NCBI GenBank assembly: GCA_030043855.1
Contig: JASHWW010000048.1
Span: forward strand, 1 to 7,800
Direction: 5' to 3'
DNA: 7,800 nucleotides
Origin: Thermoplasmata archaeon
GTDB taxonomy: Archaea > Thermoplasmatota > Thermoplasmata > Lutacidiplasmatales > UBA184
Each line of letters opens with the position of its first letter. Position 1 is the stretch's first letter. Under the pieces are notes generated by a model, which did not search any database, had not been told where the DNA came from, and worked only from the letters and a program-made list of their open reading frames with translations. A program made the translations under genes and the position numbers. Of this stretch, positions 1 to 6,518 are shown piece by piece.

Positions 1-2753
1 GTCGCAGGATTCGCCCCCACGCCGCCCTCGAGCGACGCCGCGAAGGAGACGTCGAGCGGGGCCGGGCCGGAGAGCGAGCTCGCCGAGAACGCGCCGACGA
101 GCGGGGCGGAGATCGTCACGTTCGTCTCCGCCGTCGCGATCGAGTTCACCGCGTCCGCGACCAGCGCCTCGACCGAGTAGGTTCCGGCCGCGCGGAAGAT
201 CGCGCAGTCGCACGCCGTCACGTACGGGTCGCTCGACGTGTAGGTGATCGATACGCCGACCGCGCCCGGACCGACGGTGCCTCCGGTCACGGAGAAGAGG
301 GACGGGAGGTCGGCCGGTGCGTCCCACGGTCCGGGCGGGGGGGTGGGCGTGACCGAGACCGGTGCGGTATCGTTCCCGCAATTCGGCGCGGCGTCCCCCC
401 CGACGGCGATCGCGATCCGGGCGCTCGCCCCGCCGTTCGGCGGAGTGGCCCCGTCGCGCACCGTGACCGCCGCGCAGAATCCGCCCGACGCCGGATAGGC
501 GTACGACACCTGGGACTCGGTGGTGTTGCGGAACGACCCGTCCCCGAACCAGTACGAATACGTGTACGGTCCGACCCCGCCGGCGACGGCCGTGGCGAAC
601 GCGACCGGGCTTCCGGTCGCGACCGCCGTCGCATTGCTCGAGAGCGTGACGGCGAGCGGTCCCCCGCCCCCGACGACGATCACGACCGGCGGGGAGACGG
701 AGACGTTCCCGTTCGCGTTCATCACGTACGACTGGGCGGCGTAGACGCCCGGGGCCGCGTAGGTGTGGGCGACCGTCCCGTTCGCGACGAACGAAGCGTT
801 GCCGTCGCCGAACGCGACGCCTTCGAGCGGGAAGCTCCCGTTCGAGGGCGTGCCGATCGAGAACCGGACGTCGAGCGGTGCCGGTCCGAACCGGGGCGAC
901 GCGTACACGAACGCCCCGGCTCCGTTCGGCGCCACCGCGGTCGGAGCGAGGTCGGCGGCGAGGGCGGCGAGGTCCGGGCTTCCGAGGCCGGTCACCGGAT
1001 CCCATCCGACGCCGGCCAAGTACCCGTTCGATCCCGTGAGGGTGTCGTGGAAGTCGAGATCGTAGTCGGGACCGACCGAGATCGCGTAGAGTCGCGGGTC
1101 GAGGAACCCGAGCGCGCGGCCCGTCACCTGGTCGGCGACCGCGGCAAACCCCGCCCAGATCGGGGTCGCGACGCTGGTCCCCTCGACCCCTTCCAGCGAG
1201 CCCCCCTGGTAGACGACGACCGGGACCCCCGCGTCGGCCGCGACGTCGGGGACCCCGCGCCAGCTCTCGCCCGACGGGAGTCCGACCTGCCACCAGGGTC
1301 GCGCGAACGGCGCGTACCCGCCCCCGGAGCCGCCCTGGTTCTGGCAGCCCGGCGACGCCGCCCCCGTGGCGTTCCCGCTCCAGGCGGTCTCCTCCTCGTA
1401 GGTCCCGTTCGAGGTCGTGACGAGCTCGGTCCCGCCCACGCCGGTCACGTAGGGGTCGGACGCCGGGAAGTTGGTCGCCACCCCCGACGTCCCGTCGGCG
1501 GCACCGCAGTCTCCGCTGGCCGCGAAGACGGAGATCCCCTCGGCCGCGGCCAATTGGAGGACCGGCGCGAGGACGGCGTACGAGCCGTCGGTCGAAGCGT
1601 TGCACGCGAAGGCGCAGGGTCCCGCGTAGGCGTTGTAGATGCCGGTGTCCGGTTCCCCCCAGCTCATCGAGATCACGTTCGTGGCGTCGTTGGCGACGAG
1701 CCAATCGACCGCCGCGTAGAGGCCGGCGCCGCTGTTCGGGGAGAACGTCATGCGGATCGTCGCGCCGGGCGCGCTCGCCCGCGCCCATTCGAGGTCGAGG
1801 GCGTCCTCGGTCGTCCAGCCGGAGTTCGTTCCCGTGGCGTTCAGGTCCGCGGTCGTCGGAACCGGGTAGTCGAACTGGACGCCGCCGGTCGGTAGTCCGA
1901 AGCTCGAGGCGAACCGTTCGAGGTCGGACGCGAGCTGTCCCTGCGACTCGGCGGCCGAGTAGGCGTCGACGACGGCGACCGTTCGGCCACTACCGTTGGT
2001 ACCGGCGGCGAACAGCGCGCTGGCGCCGTAGGCCGTCGCGATCTGGCAGGGCGTGAAGACGTTCTCCTCGCCCACGCAGGTCGCGGTGGGCGAGCTCCCG
2101 GGGGCCGTCGTCGGAGTGCCTCCGAGCGCCGGCGAGATCGGGGTGACGTTGCCGAGGCCGTAGGCTCCGGACCATCCGGCGATCGGAGGAAGCGTCGCCG
2201 GAGTCGCGTGGCTCACGAACTCCCGGCCGGCCGAGGTGCGATACTCGGAGAACTCCGTGGAGAACGCCTTCCCCATCGAGGAGGCGGGTCCGGCGACGTC
2301 GAGCAGCAGCCCGTCCCGGTTCGCGGTCGCCGACAGTCCGAACGACCGGAAATACTGCTCGGCCGACCGAACGGTCGAGGCGGGGGGAAGGTACCGCGCG
2401 GCCAGCGCCGCCGGGGAGAGGTACCGTTGGTAGAGGGGCGTTCCCGGCGTGGAGACGGCCGCGGCGTAGGCCGCGAGGCCAGCGGGATCCGAAGGAGCGA
2501 TTCCGACGACGACCGACATCGTCGCTCCGGGGTCGGCGGGACCGATCTCACGAACCCCGACGGAAAGAGAGTACGCGGGAGCTACCACGACGGACGTCGC
2601 GCCGGCAACGAGCGGCTCGTCGGAGGTCGCCGCGATCGGCGGGGAGAGGTTCGGAGGAGGCGATGCAGCCCGGAGACCGGTCGCGGCCCCGGCACCCGCG
2701 ATAAGCAGGATCGCGAGGGCGGCGACGGCTCCCCACCCACGACTGCCCCGCAC
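1..2753 (-). CDS. Secreted S53 family peptidase (sedolisin/kumamolisin-like) with C-terminal PKD modules, partial at the left edge
   Basis: This is an exported serine-carboxyl endopeptidase, expected to digest extracellular protein, usually at acidic pH in this family. Reading from a GTG at 2753, 917 codons are present and no stop is reached. Residues 1-26 look like a signal peptide (RGSR followed by a hydrophobic stretch, residues 8-24). Residues about 78-215 match the pro-kumamolisin activation domain (TPLYQRYLSP, FSTEFSEY). The catalytic domain spans about 226-600: E316 and D320 in TEDALDLEW, oxyanion D415 in SGDCG, and nucleophile S527 in GTSVATP. A calcium-site-like ending, GWDPVTGLGSPD, lies near residues 583-594. 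These spacings resemble kumamolisin. PKD-type modules follow from residue 613. At least 14 N-x-S/T sequons suggest glycosylation. Cysteines such as C226/C236 may form disulfides. The frame is continuous throughout, including a G-run near 337-345. The start codon is uncertain. Confidence 0.95.
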   Translation of the reverse strand, partial: MRGSRGWGAVAALAILLIAGAGAATGLRAASPPPNLSPPIAATSDEPLVAGATSVVVAPAYSLSVGVREIGPADPGATMSVVVGIAPSDPAGLAAYAAAVSTPGTPLYQRYLSPAALAARYLPPASTVRSAEQYFRSFGLSATANRDGLLLDVAGPASSMGKAFSTEFSEYRTSAGREFVSHATPATLPPIAGWSGAYGLGNVTPISPALGGTPTTAPGSSPTATCVGEENVFTPCQIATAYGASALFAAGTNGSGRTVAVVDAYSAAESQGQLASDLERFASSFGLPTGGVQFDYPVPTTADLNATGTNSGWTTEDALDLEWARASAPGATIRMTFSPNSGAGLYAAVDWLVANDATNVISMSWGEPDTGIYNAYAGPCAFACNASTDGSYAVLAPVLQLAAAEGISVFAASGDCGAADGTSGVATNFPASDPYVTGVGGTELVTTSNGTYEEETAWSGNATGAASPGCQNQGGSGGGYAPFARPWWQVGLPSGESWRGVPDVAADAGVPVVVYQGGSLEGVEGTSVATPIWAGFAAVADQVTGRALGFLDPRLYAISVGPDYDLDFHDTLTGSNGYLAGVGWDPVTGLGSPDLAALAADLAPTAVAPNGAGAFVYASPRFGPAPLDVRFSIGTPSNGSFPLEGVAFGDGNASFVANGTVAHTYAAPGVYAAQSYVMNANGNVSVSPPVVIVVGGGGPLAVTLSSNATAVATGSPVAFATAVAGGVGPYTYSYWFGDGSFRNTTESQVSYAYPASGGFCAAVTVRDGATPPNGGASARIAIAVGGDAAPNCGNDTAPVSVTPTPPPGPWDAPADLPSLFSVTGGTVGPGAVGVSITYTSSDPYVTACDCAIFRAAGTYSVEALVADAVNSIATAETNVTISAPLVGAFSASSLSGPAPLDVSFAASLEGGVGANPA
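108..365 (-). other. Ig-like/PKD-like module 3 of the sedolisin, lacking the GDG signature
   Basis: This segment encodes residues about 797-882. It keeps the late PKD strands (AAGTYSVEALVADAVN, then TNVTIS) but has YTSSDPYVTACDC where a PKD module would have its W-x-F-G-D-G strand. It is therefore either a degenerate PKD or another Ig-like fold. The next module starts at residue about 885 (SGPAPLDVSF) and is cut by the window edge. Confidence 0.55.
402..659 (-). other. PKD domain 2 of the sedolisin
   Basis: This segment encodes residues about 699-784. The signature is GPYTYSYWFGDGS (D738) followed by SYAYPASGGFCAAVTV and a V-R-D-G turn. It is a clear PKD module and has one free-looking cysteine (C760) in a core strand. 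Confidence 0.85.
672..917 (-). other. PKD domain 1 of the sedolisin
   Basis: This segment encodes residues about 613-694 of the S53 peptidase. It opens with a PRFGPAPLDVRF strand typical of PKD modules, then has FGDGN (D650), then a VAHTYAAPGVY closing motif. PKD modules are beta-sandwiches thought to mediate attachment or protein contacts outside the cell. Confidence 0.85.
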
Positions 2754-2833
2754 GACCGCTCCGCTCGCATTCCCACCTCCGGTGCTCCATATCCACCTTG
2801 CCCCGTCGCGAGACCTCTTAACCCGGGTCCGGC
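2754..2833. promoter_or_regulatory. Divergent intergenic promoter region between the sedolisin and the M50 protease
   Basis: These 80 bases separate two genes that point away from each other, so promoters for both should lie here or in the adjoining gene ends. The AT-richest points are CCATATCC at 2787-2794 and CTCTTAACC at 2814-2822. CCATATCC could serve as a TATA box for either direction, with start sites about 25 bases away. No upstream BRE element is convincing. The position is deduced from gene layout; the individual elements are guesses. Confidence 0.4.
2774..2780 (-). promoter_or_regulatory. Strong Shine-Dalgarno-like GGAGGTG upstream of the sedolisin
   Basis: Read on the minus strand this is GGAGGTG, a full match to the archaeal anti-Shine-Dalgarno complement. 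It lies 20 bases from the in-frame GTG at 2753, too far for normal spacing, but only 3 bases from an ATG at 2770 that is in another frame. The site is real as sequence, but which start it serves is unresolved. Confidence 0.5.
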
Positions 2834-4189
2834 GTGAGGAGCCGAACCGCCGTGGACCCGTACCTGGGCTACGAGATCGCGGCCCTCGTGGTCGCGGCAT
2901 ACGCCGCCGTCGTGCTGGCGCTCTACCGGACTGGCCACATCGGTCCGGACAAGACGTTCACGCTGTTCGGCCCGGCCCTGATGATCAAGACGAAGCGGGG
3001 TCGCTCCGCCCTCGAACGGTGGGGTCGGTTCCGGCGCTTCTGGACCGTCGCGGGGGACGTCGGGATCGCCCTCTCGGTCGTCGCGATGGTCGGGATCGTC
3101 GTGCTGCTCATCTTCGGGGCGATCGTCTCGTTCCGCCTGACGCCGTCGCAGGCGCCGAGCCCGCAGGAGGCGCTCGGGCTGCCCGGGATCAACCCGATCA
3201 TCCCGCTCGGATACGGGATCGTCGCGCTCGTCGTCGGGGTCGTCGTCCACGAGCTCTGGCACGGGATCATCGCCCGGTCGCAGAAGATCGGCGTGAAGAG
3301 CCTGGGCATCCTCTGGTGCGTCGTTCCGGTCGGGGCGTTCGTCGAGCAGGACGACGCCGAGATGCTGGCGGCGCCCCGGCGGCAGCGGGACCGTGTCGCG
3401 GCCGCCGGTGTGCTGGCGAACTTCGTGCTGACGGTCGTCTTCTTCGCCGCCCTGTCGGGGCTGGTCGCCGGGGCGGTCGTTCCGAACGCGAACGGCGTCG
3501 GAGTCGCCGCCGTCGAACCGAACACGCCGGCGGCGAACCTGAGCTTGGCTGCGGGCGACATCATCACCGCCGTGAACGGCACCGCCACGCCGACGCTCGC
3601 GACCTTCGAGTCGGCCCTGGCGAACACCACCCCCGGCGAACAGGTCTCGCTCGCCTACTACAGCGCCAGCCTCGGGAGGATCGTGACGACCAACGTGACC
3701 CTCGCGACCAGTCCGACGGTCAAGGACCGGGGGTACCTGGGCGTCGCGGTCGACTCGCTCACCCCGGCGGAGATCAAGCAGACGCTCGTCTGGCCGCTCG
3801 GGAGCTCCTCCGGGCCCCTCGTCGGGTCGATCGACTGGATCGTCCTCCCGCTGGCGTCGCTCGAGCCGGTCAGCGGCTCGACGATGTCGTACTTCCATCT
3901 CGGCGGACCGTTCGCCGGCGCCAACCCCACGACGTTCTGGATCGCGGCGAACGTCCTCTACTGGCTGGCGTGGATGAACCTCCTGCTCGGGATCTCGAAC
4001 GCCCTCCCCCTCGTCCCCCTGGACGGGGGTCTCCTGTTCCGCGACTACGCGGCGACGCTCGCCGCCCGATTCAAGCGCGGATGGTCGGAGGCACGGGTGG
4101 ACGCATTCGCCGGCCGCGCCGTCGCCTTCTCGTCCCTGATCGTCCTCCTCCTCCTGCTATGGCAGTTCGTCGTTCCGCGGCTCCTCTAG
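2834..4189 (+). CDS. Site-2-type intramembrane/membrane metalloprotease (M50) with PDZ domain
   Basis: This is a polytopic membrane zinc protease of the site-2 protease/RseP group, which cuts substrates within or next to the membrane. The zinc motif HELWH is at residues 139-143 at the end of a membrane segment, with the follow-on motif GAFVEQDDAE (168-177) and AAAGVLANFVL after it. A PDZ domain occupies about 221-305 (VGVAAVEPN, AAGDIITAVNG). The third zinc ligand is D397 in NALPLVPLDGG (389-399). Predicted membrane segments are near 13-31, 74-100, 122-143, 188-215, 370-396 and 432-448. The start is either GTG 2834 (given) or GTG 2852. The latter has GAGGAG 10 bases upstream and loses only six residues. 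Its physiological substrate cannot be told from the sequence. It is divergent from the sedolisin and overlaps priL downstream. Confidence 0.92.
   Translation: MRSRTAVDPYLGYEIAALVVAAYAAVVLALYRTGHIGPDKTFTLFGPALMIKTKRGRSALERWGRFRRFWTVAGDVGIALSVVAMVGIVVLLIFGAIVSFRLTPSQAPSPQEALGLPGINPIIPLGYGIVALVVGVVVHELWHGIIARSQKIGVKSLGILWCVVPVGAFVEQDDAEMLAAPRRQRDRVAAAGVLANFVLTVVFFAALSGLVAGAVVPNANGVGVAAVEPNTPAANLSLAAGDIITAVNGTATPTLATFESALANTTPGEQVSLAYYSASLGRIVTTNVTLATSPTVKDRGYLGVAVDSLTPAEIKQTLVWPLGSSSGPLVGSIDWIVLPLASLEPVSGSTMSYFHLGGPFAGANPTTFWIAANVLYWLAWMNLLLGISNALPLVPLDGGLLFRDYAATLAARFKRGWSEARVDAFAGRAVAFSSLIVLLLLLWQFVVPRLL
2836..2841 (+). promoter_or_regulatory. GAGGAG ribosome-binding site favouring the internal GTG 2852 start of the M50 gene
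   Basis: GAGGAG lies 10 bases before the GTG at 2852 and overlaps the alternative GTG at 2834, which itself has no Shine-Dalgarno sequence. This favours the shorter protein beginning V-D-P-Y, unless the mRNA is leaderless at 2834. Confidence 0.4.
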
Positions 4190-5343
4190 ACGCGCGTTCG
4201 CTGTTCGGGGAGTACCCGTTCCTCCCCGGGGCGGAGGCCCTGCTCGCGGAGCCGGTGTCGCTGCGCGCGCTGCTGACGGATCCCGCCTACGCGTCGGCGC
4301 GCTCGCTGGGCCGGGCCCGGGCGCTGGCCGCGGCCGACGACCCGCGAGCGTCGGTGGAGCTCACCGAGCTCTCGCAGGCGGACCCCGACGTCCGCTTCCT
4401 CTCCTTCCTGTTCGCCCGCGTCGTGCTCGCCGCCGCGCCGACCGGGGCGGCGCTCCGGCGCTGGGCGGTCGCCGAGGCGAAACGCAACCACGCGCGGCTC
4501 ACGGCCGTCTCCGCGGAGGAGCTCGCCGACGTCGGTCGTCGACTCGGCTTCGACCTCACGGTCCGGGACGGAGCGATCGAACTGCCGCTGGTCGAGTACG
4601 TCCGCCTGGCCGTCCCGATCCGGGAGGCGGACTTCCGGCTCGCGCGCCAGGAGCTGAAGGGCGGGAAGGTGCTCGTCCGTTCCGAGCGGGCGGCGCGACT
4701 GATCCAGGAGGCCGTCCGACTGCGGCTCGCGGTCCCCGTCCCGCTGGCGGACGACGTCGTCGCGGAGGTCCGGTCCGGGGAGGCCGAGCTGTTGGGCGAG
4801 CTCGCCCGCCGGACCCCGGCTCCGGTCGGGCGACCCGGCATCGGCGTCGGGGCGCTGCGCCCGGCCGCGTTCCCGCCGTGCATCCGCAAGATGCAGCGGA
4901 CGCTGCAGAAGGGGGAGAATCTCTCCCACGCCGGCCGGTTCGCACTGGCCGCCTTCCTCCACAAGGCCGGCGCGGATTTCGAGACGATCGTCGACGCGTA
5001 CCGGGGGGCGCCCGACTTCGACGAGTCGATCACGCGGTACCAGGTCGAGCACATCACGTCGCGCGACGGCGGGCAGGGGTACCAGCCGCCCGAGTGCGAC
5101 ACGATCCGCAGCCACGGGCTCTGCGTACGGGACGGCGACCCCGAAGGTCCGGCCGGGGAACGCGGGCGCGACGCGCTCTGCTACGAGTCGTACCTGCGCC
5201 ATCCGCTCCAGTACTACCGGATCAAGGGCGGCACGGTCGTGGGGGACGACCGCGAGCGCGGGGCCGATCGGGCTACGCCGTCGGCGGAAGGGCCCGGTAG
5301 ACCCGGAGCGCCCGAGCGATCGCGGTCCACTGCCCGGCGATGA
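4159..5343 (+). CDS. priL: DNA primase large subunit PriL (iron-sulfur)
   Basis: This is the regulatory and initiation subunit of the archaeal/eukaryotic-type primase. It partners with the catalytic subunit PriS (not in this window) to make RNA or DNA primers at replication forks. The 394-residue protein begins close to the conserved YPFLPGA motif (19-25). Its C-terminal domain carries the four cysteines expected to hold a 4Fe-4S cluster: C241 (FPPCIRKM), C313 (YQPPECDTI), C322 (SHGLCVR) and C341 (ALCYESYLRHPLQYYRIK). ATG 4159 is the only plausible start ahead of YPFLPGA; it has no Shine-Dalgarno sequence and sits 31 bases inside the M50 gene. The last 35 or so residues, after RIKGG, are charged, Gly/Pro/Arg-rich and not family-like. 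They are encoded where the gene runs 71 bases into the convergent phosphatidyltransferase gene. Open frame also extends upstream to 2782 but there only shadows the M50 gene. Confidence 0.95.
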   Translation: MAVRRSAAPLDARSLFGEYPFLPGAEALLAEPVSLRALLTDPAYASARSLGRARALAAADDPRASVELTELSQADPDVRFLSFLFARVVLAAAPTGAALRRWAVAEAKRNHARLTAVSAEELADVGRRLGFDLTVRDGAIELPLVEYVRLAVPIREADFRLARQELKGGKVLVRSERAARLIQEAVRLRLAVPVPLADDVVAEVRSGEAELLGELARRTPAPVGRPGIGVGALRPAAFPPCIRKMQRTLQKGENLSHAGRFALAAFLHKAGADFETIVDAYRGAPDFDESITRYQVEHITSRDGGQGYQPPECDTIRSHGLCVRDGDPEGPAGERGRDALCYESYLRHPLQYYRIKGGTVVGDDRERGADRATPSAEGPGRPGAPERSRSTARR

Positions 5344-5935
5344 CGAAGTAGGCGAACGCGACGTCGATCACCGTGAACGAGACGCCCCACGCGGCGAACC
5401 GCTCCCACGGGTGGCTCGGCGCCCACGGCCAGGGGAGCGACCAGTCGAACTCGAGGAACGCCGCGAGGGCGAGCACGACCAGCCGGTCGGTCCGCGAGAG
5501 CAGTCCCGCGTAGAGACGCCCCTGGCCGACCGCCTGCGCTTGGGTCCCCATGTAGCTCGTCAGGAGTAGGCTGGCGAGCGCCAGCAACGCCAGCACCGGG
5601 TCCGCGTAGCCGGAGACCGCGATCCCCACGACGATGGCGAGGTCGGCGTACCGGTCGAAGACGTGGTCGAGGAAGTCGCCCCGCGCCGACGTGCGGCCGG
5701 TGGTCCGCGCGACCTGCCCGTCGATCACGTCGAACAGTCCGGAGAGGAAGACGAGGACCGCGACCGCGAGGAACAGGAGCGGCGTCGTCCAGCGGACGAG
5801 CGCGGCCACGCCCCCCGCCGCCACCGCGAGGGCCAGCGCGAGCGTGCTCAGCGCGTTCGGGGTCCATCCGAGGAACGGCCGGGCGAGGCGCGCGACGTAC
5901 GGGGCGACCCGGGCGCGGTACCCCTCGAGGACCAT
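5273..5935 (-). CDS. CDP-alcohol phosphatidyltransferase, probably archaetidylinositol phosphate (or related polar lipid) synthase
   Basis: This is an integral membrane enzyme that transfers the archaeol phosphate group from CDP-archaeol to an alcohol (inositol phosphate, glycerol phosphate or similar) to make a polar membrane lipid. The family signature is complete: D69-x2-D72-G73-x2-A76-R77-x8-G86-x3-D90-x3-D94. The aspartates bind metal and drive catalysis. Its 220 residues include several hydrophobic segments (about 28-47, 52-68, 97-110, 113-128, 150-162 and 185-200). The SYMGTQAQAVG stretch (127-137) followed by SRTDRL is like archaetidylinositol phosphate synthases and haloarchaeal relatives from memory, so the inositol assignment is moderate. 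It is the last gene of the minus-strand operon, 9 bases after the kinase stop, and its 3' end overlaps the priL 3' end. Confidence 0.93.
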   Translation of the reverse strand: MVLEGYRARVAPYVARLARPFLGWTPNALSTLALALAVAAGGVAALVRWTTPLLFLAVAVLVFLSGLFDVIDGQVARTTGRTSARGDFLDHVFDRYADLAIVVGIAVSGYADPVLALLALASLLLTSYMGTQAQAVGQGRLYAGLLSRTDRLVVLALAAFLEFDWSLPWPWAPSHPWERFAAWGVSFTVIDVAFAYFVIAGQWTAIARALRVYRALPPTA

Positions 5936-5940
5936 CGGGT

Positions 5941-5944
5941 CTCC
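5941..5944 (-). promoter_or_regulatory. GGAG ribosome-binding site of the phosphatidyltransferase
   Basis: On the minus strand the 9 bases between the kinase stop TAG and the ATG at 5935 begin with GGAG, five bases before the start. This fixes the start and indicates an operon junction with independent ribosome binding. Confidence 0.6.
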
Positions 5945-6508
5945 CTATCGCGGAGGGCCCAAAAGATGGTCGGTGACGCGGGGGTCGGCGAGCCAGCGGA
6001 ACCGCGTCGGCGGGGTCGAGCGCCAGCGCACGAGCCGGGCGCGGACCTCCCGCGCGACCGCGGGGATCGTCCGGCCGGTCGTGTCGATCTGCGCGACGCG
6101 TCGCCCGGGTCCGTACGCTTCCAGCGCGACGGTGTCGACCGCCTCCGCGACCTCGTTCGCCTTCCGGTCGACCGCCGTCCCGCGATGCGCGCGACGCAAG
6201 CGGTCCGCGAGCACGTCGGGCCGGCAGCGCAGCACGACGGCGCGCCGGAGCGGGAGCAGGTGGGCGAGATGGCCGACGACGAGCTCCACGTCCCCGAACG
6301 CGTCCGGTCGGCGGGCACGGGCGATCATCGCGGGGAGGTCGACCATCCGGTGGGCCGCGGGGCCCCGGGCCATCCCCCAGTCCGCGGCGAGGGCGCCGAC
6401 CTCGATCGACCGGACGTCGGGGAGGTGCGCCGCCACCGAGCTCTTCCCGGTACCGGGCGTACCCGTGAGCGCCACGGGGCGGCGTGCGGGGCGGCGATCG
6501 GATCCCAT
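5945..6508 (-). CDS. Adenylate kinase-like NMP kinase of the Fap7/archaeal AK6 type
   Basis: This is a P-loop nucleoside monophosphate kinase, expected to act on AMP with ATP. Eukaryotic Fap7/AK6 also works in 40S ribosome maturation. The 187-residue protein has Walker A GTPGTGKS (16-23), the family segment IEVGALA (35-41), GHLAHLLP (79-86), VVLRCRPDVLADRLRR (91-106) and KANEVAEAVD (about 115-124). Unusually, the acidic residue that normally precedes the G-H of GHL (E in archaeal members; D of DxHG in eukaryotic Fap7) is V78. The C-terminus carries an extra basic/Trp tail (RFRWLADPRV). ATG 6508 follows the SHMT stop by 10 bases and has no clear Shine-Dalgarno sequence; GTG at V12 is an alternative start. 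From memory, the kinase next to a CDP-alcohol transferase is also found in haloarchaea. It could equally serve another NMP or a ribosome-assembly role. Confidence 0.85.
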   Translation of the reverse strand: MGSDRRPARRPVALTGTPGTGKSSVAAHLPDVRSIEVGALAADWGMARGPAAHRMVDLPAMIARARRPDAFGDVELVVGHLAHLLPLRRAVVLRCRPDVLADRLRRAHRGTAVDRKANEVAEAVDTVALEAYGPGRRVAQIDTTGRTIPAVAREVRARLVRWRSTPPTRFRWLADPRVTDHLLGPPR

Positions 6509-6518
6509 ACCGTCGCGC

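Noticed and set aside
337..345. G-run near residue 800 of the sedolisin suspected as a frameshift
   Set aside because: The frame translates as plausible beta-sandwich sequence on both sides, so no shift is needed.
765..1895. Plus-strand open frame of 376 codons within the sedolisin region
   Set aside because: It lies antisense to the verified catalytic domain; its Arg/Gly/Val-rich composition and lack of motifs fit a shadow frame.
2582..3898. Long minus-strand open frame (438 codons) opposite the M50 gene
   Set aside because: It is very rich in Arg, Asp and Gly with no recognisable motif. It is the antisense shadow of a strongly supported membrane protease in GC-rich DNA.
2782..4158. Upstream extension of the priL frame giving an 853-residue fusion
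   Set aside because: The first 459 codons overlap the M50 gene and look like shadow sequence; the true PriL N-terminus (YPFLPGA) follows ATG 4159 closely.
4186..5202. Minus-strand open frame of 338 codons opposite priL
   Set aside because: The opposite strand has the full PriL cysteine signature; this frame is charged and has no motifs.
5344..5350. Terminator after priL
   Set aside because: There is no T-rich run at or beyond the stop, and the region is coding on the other strand, so no terminator can be supported.
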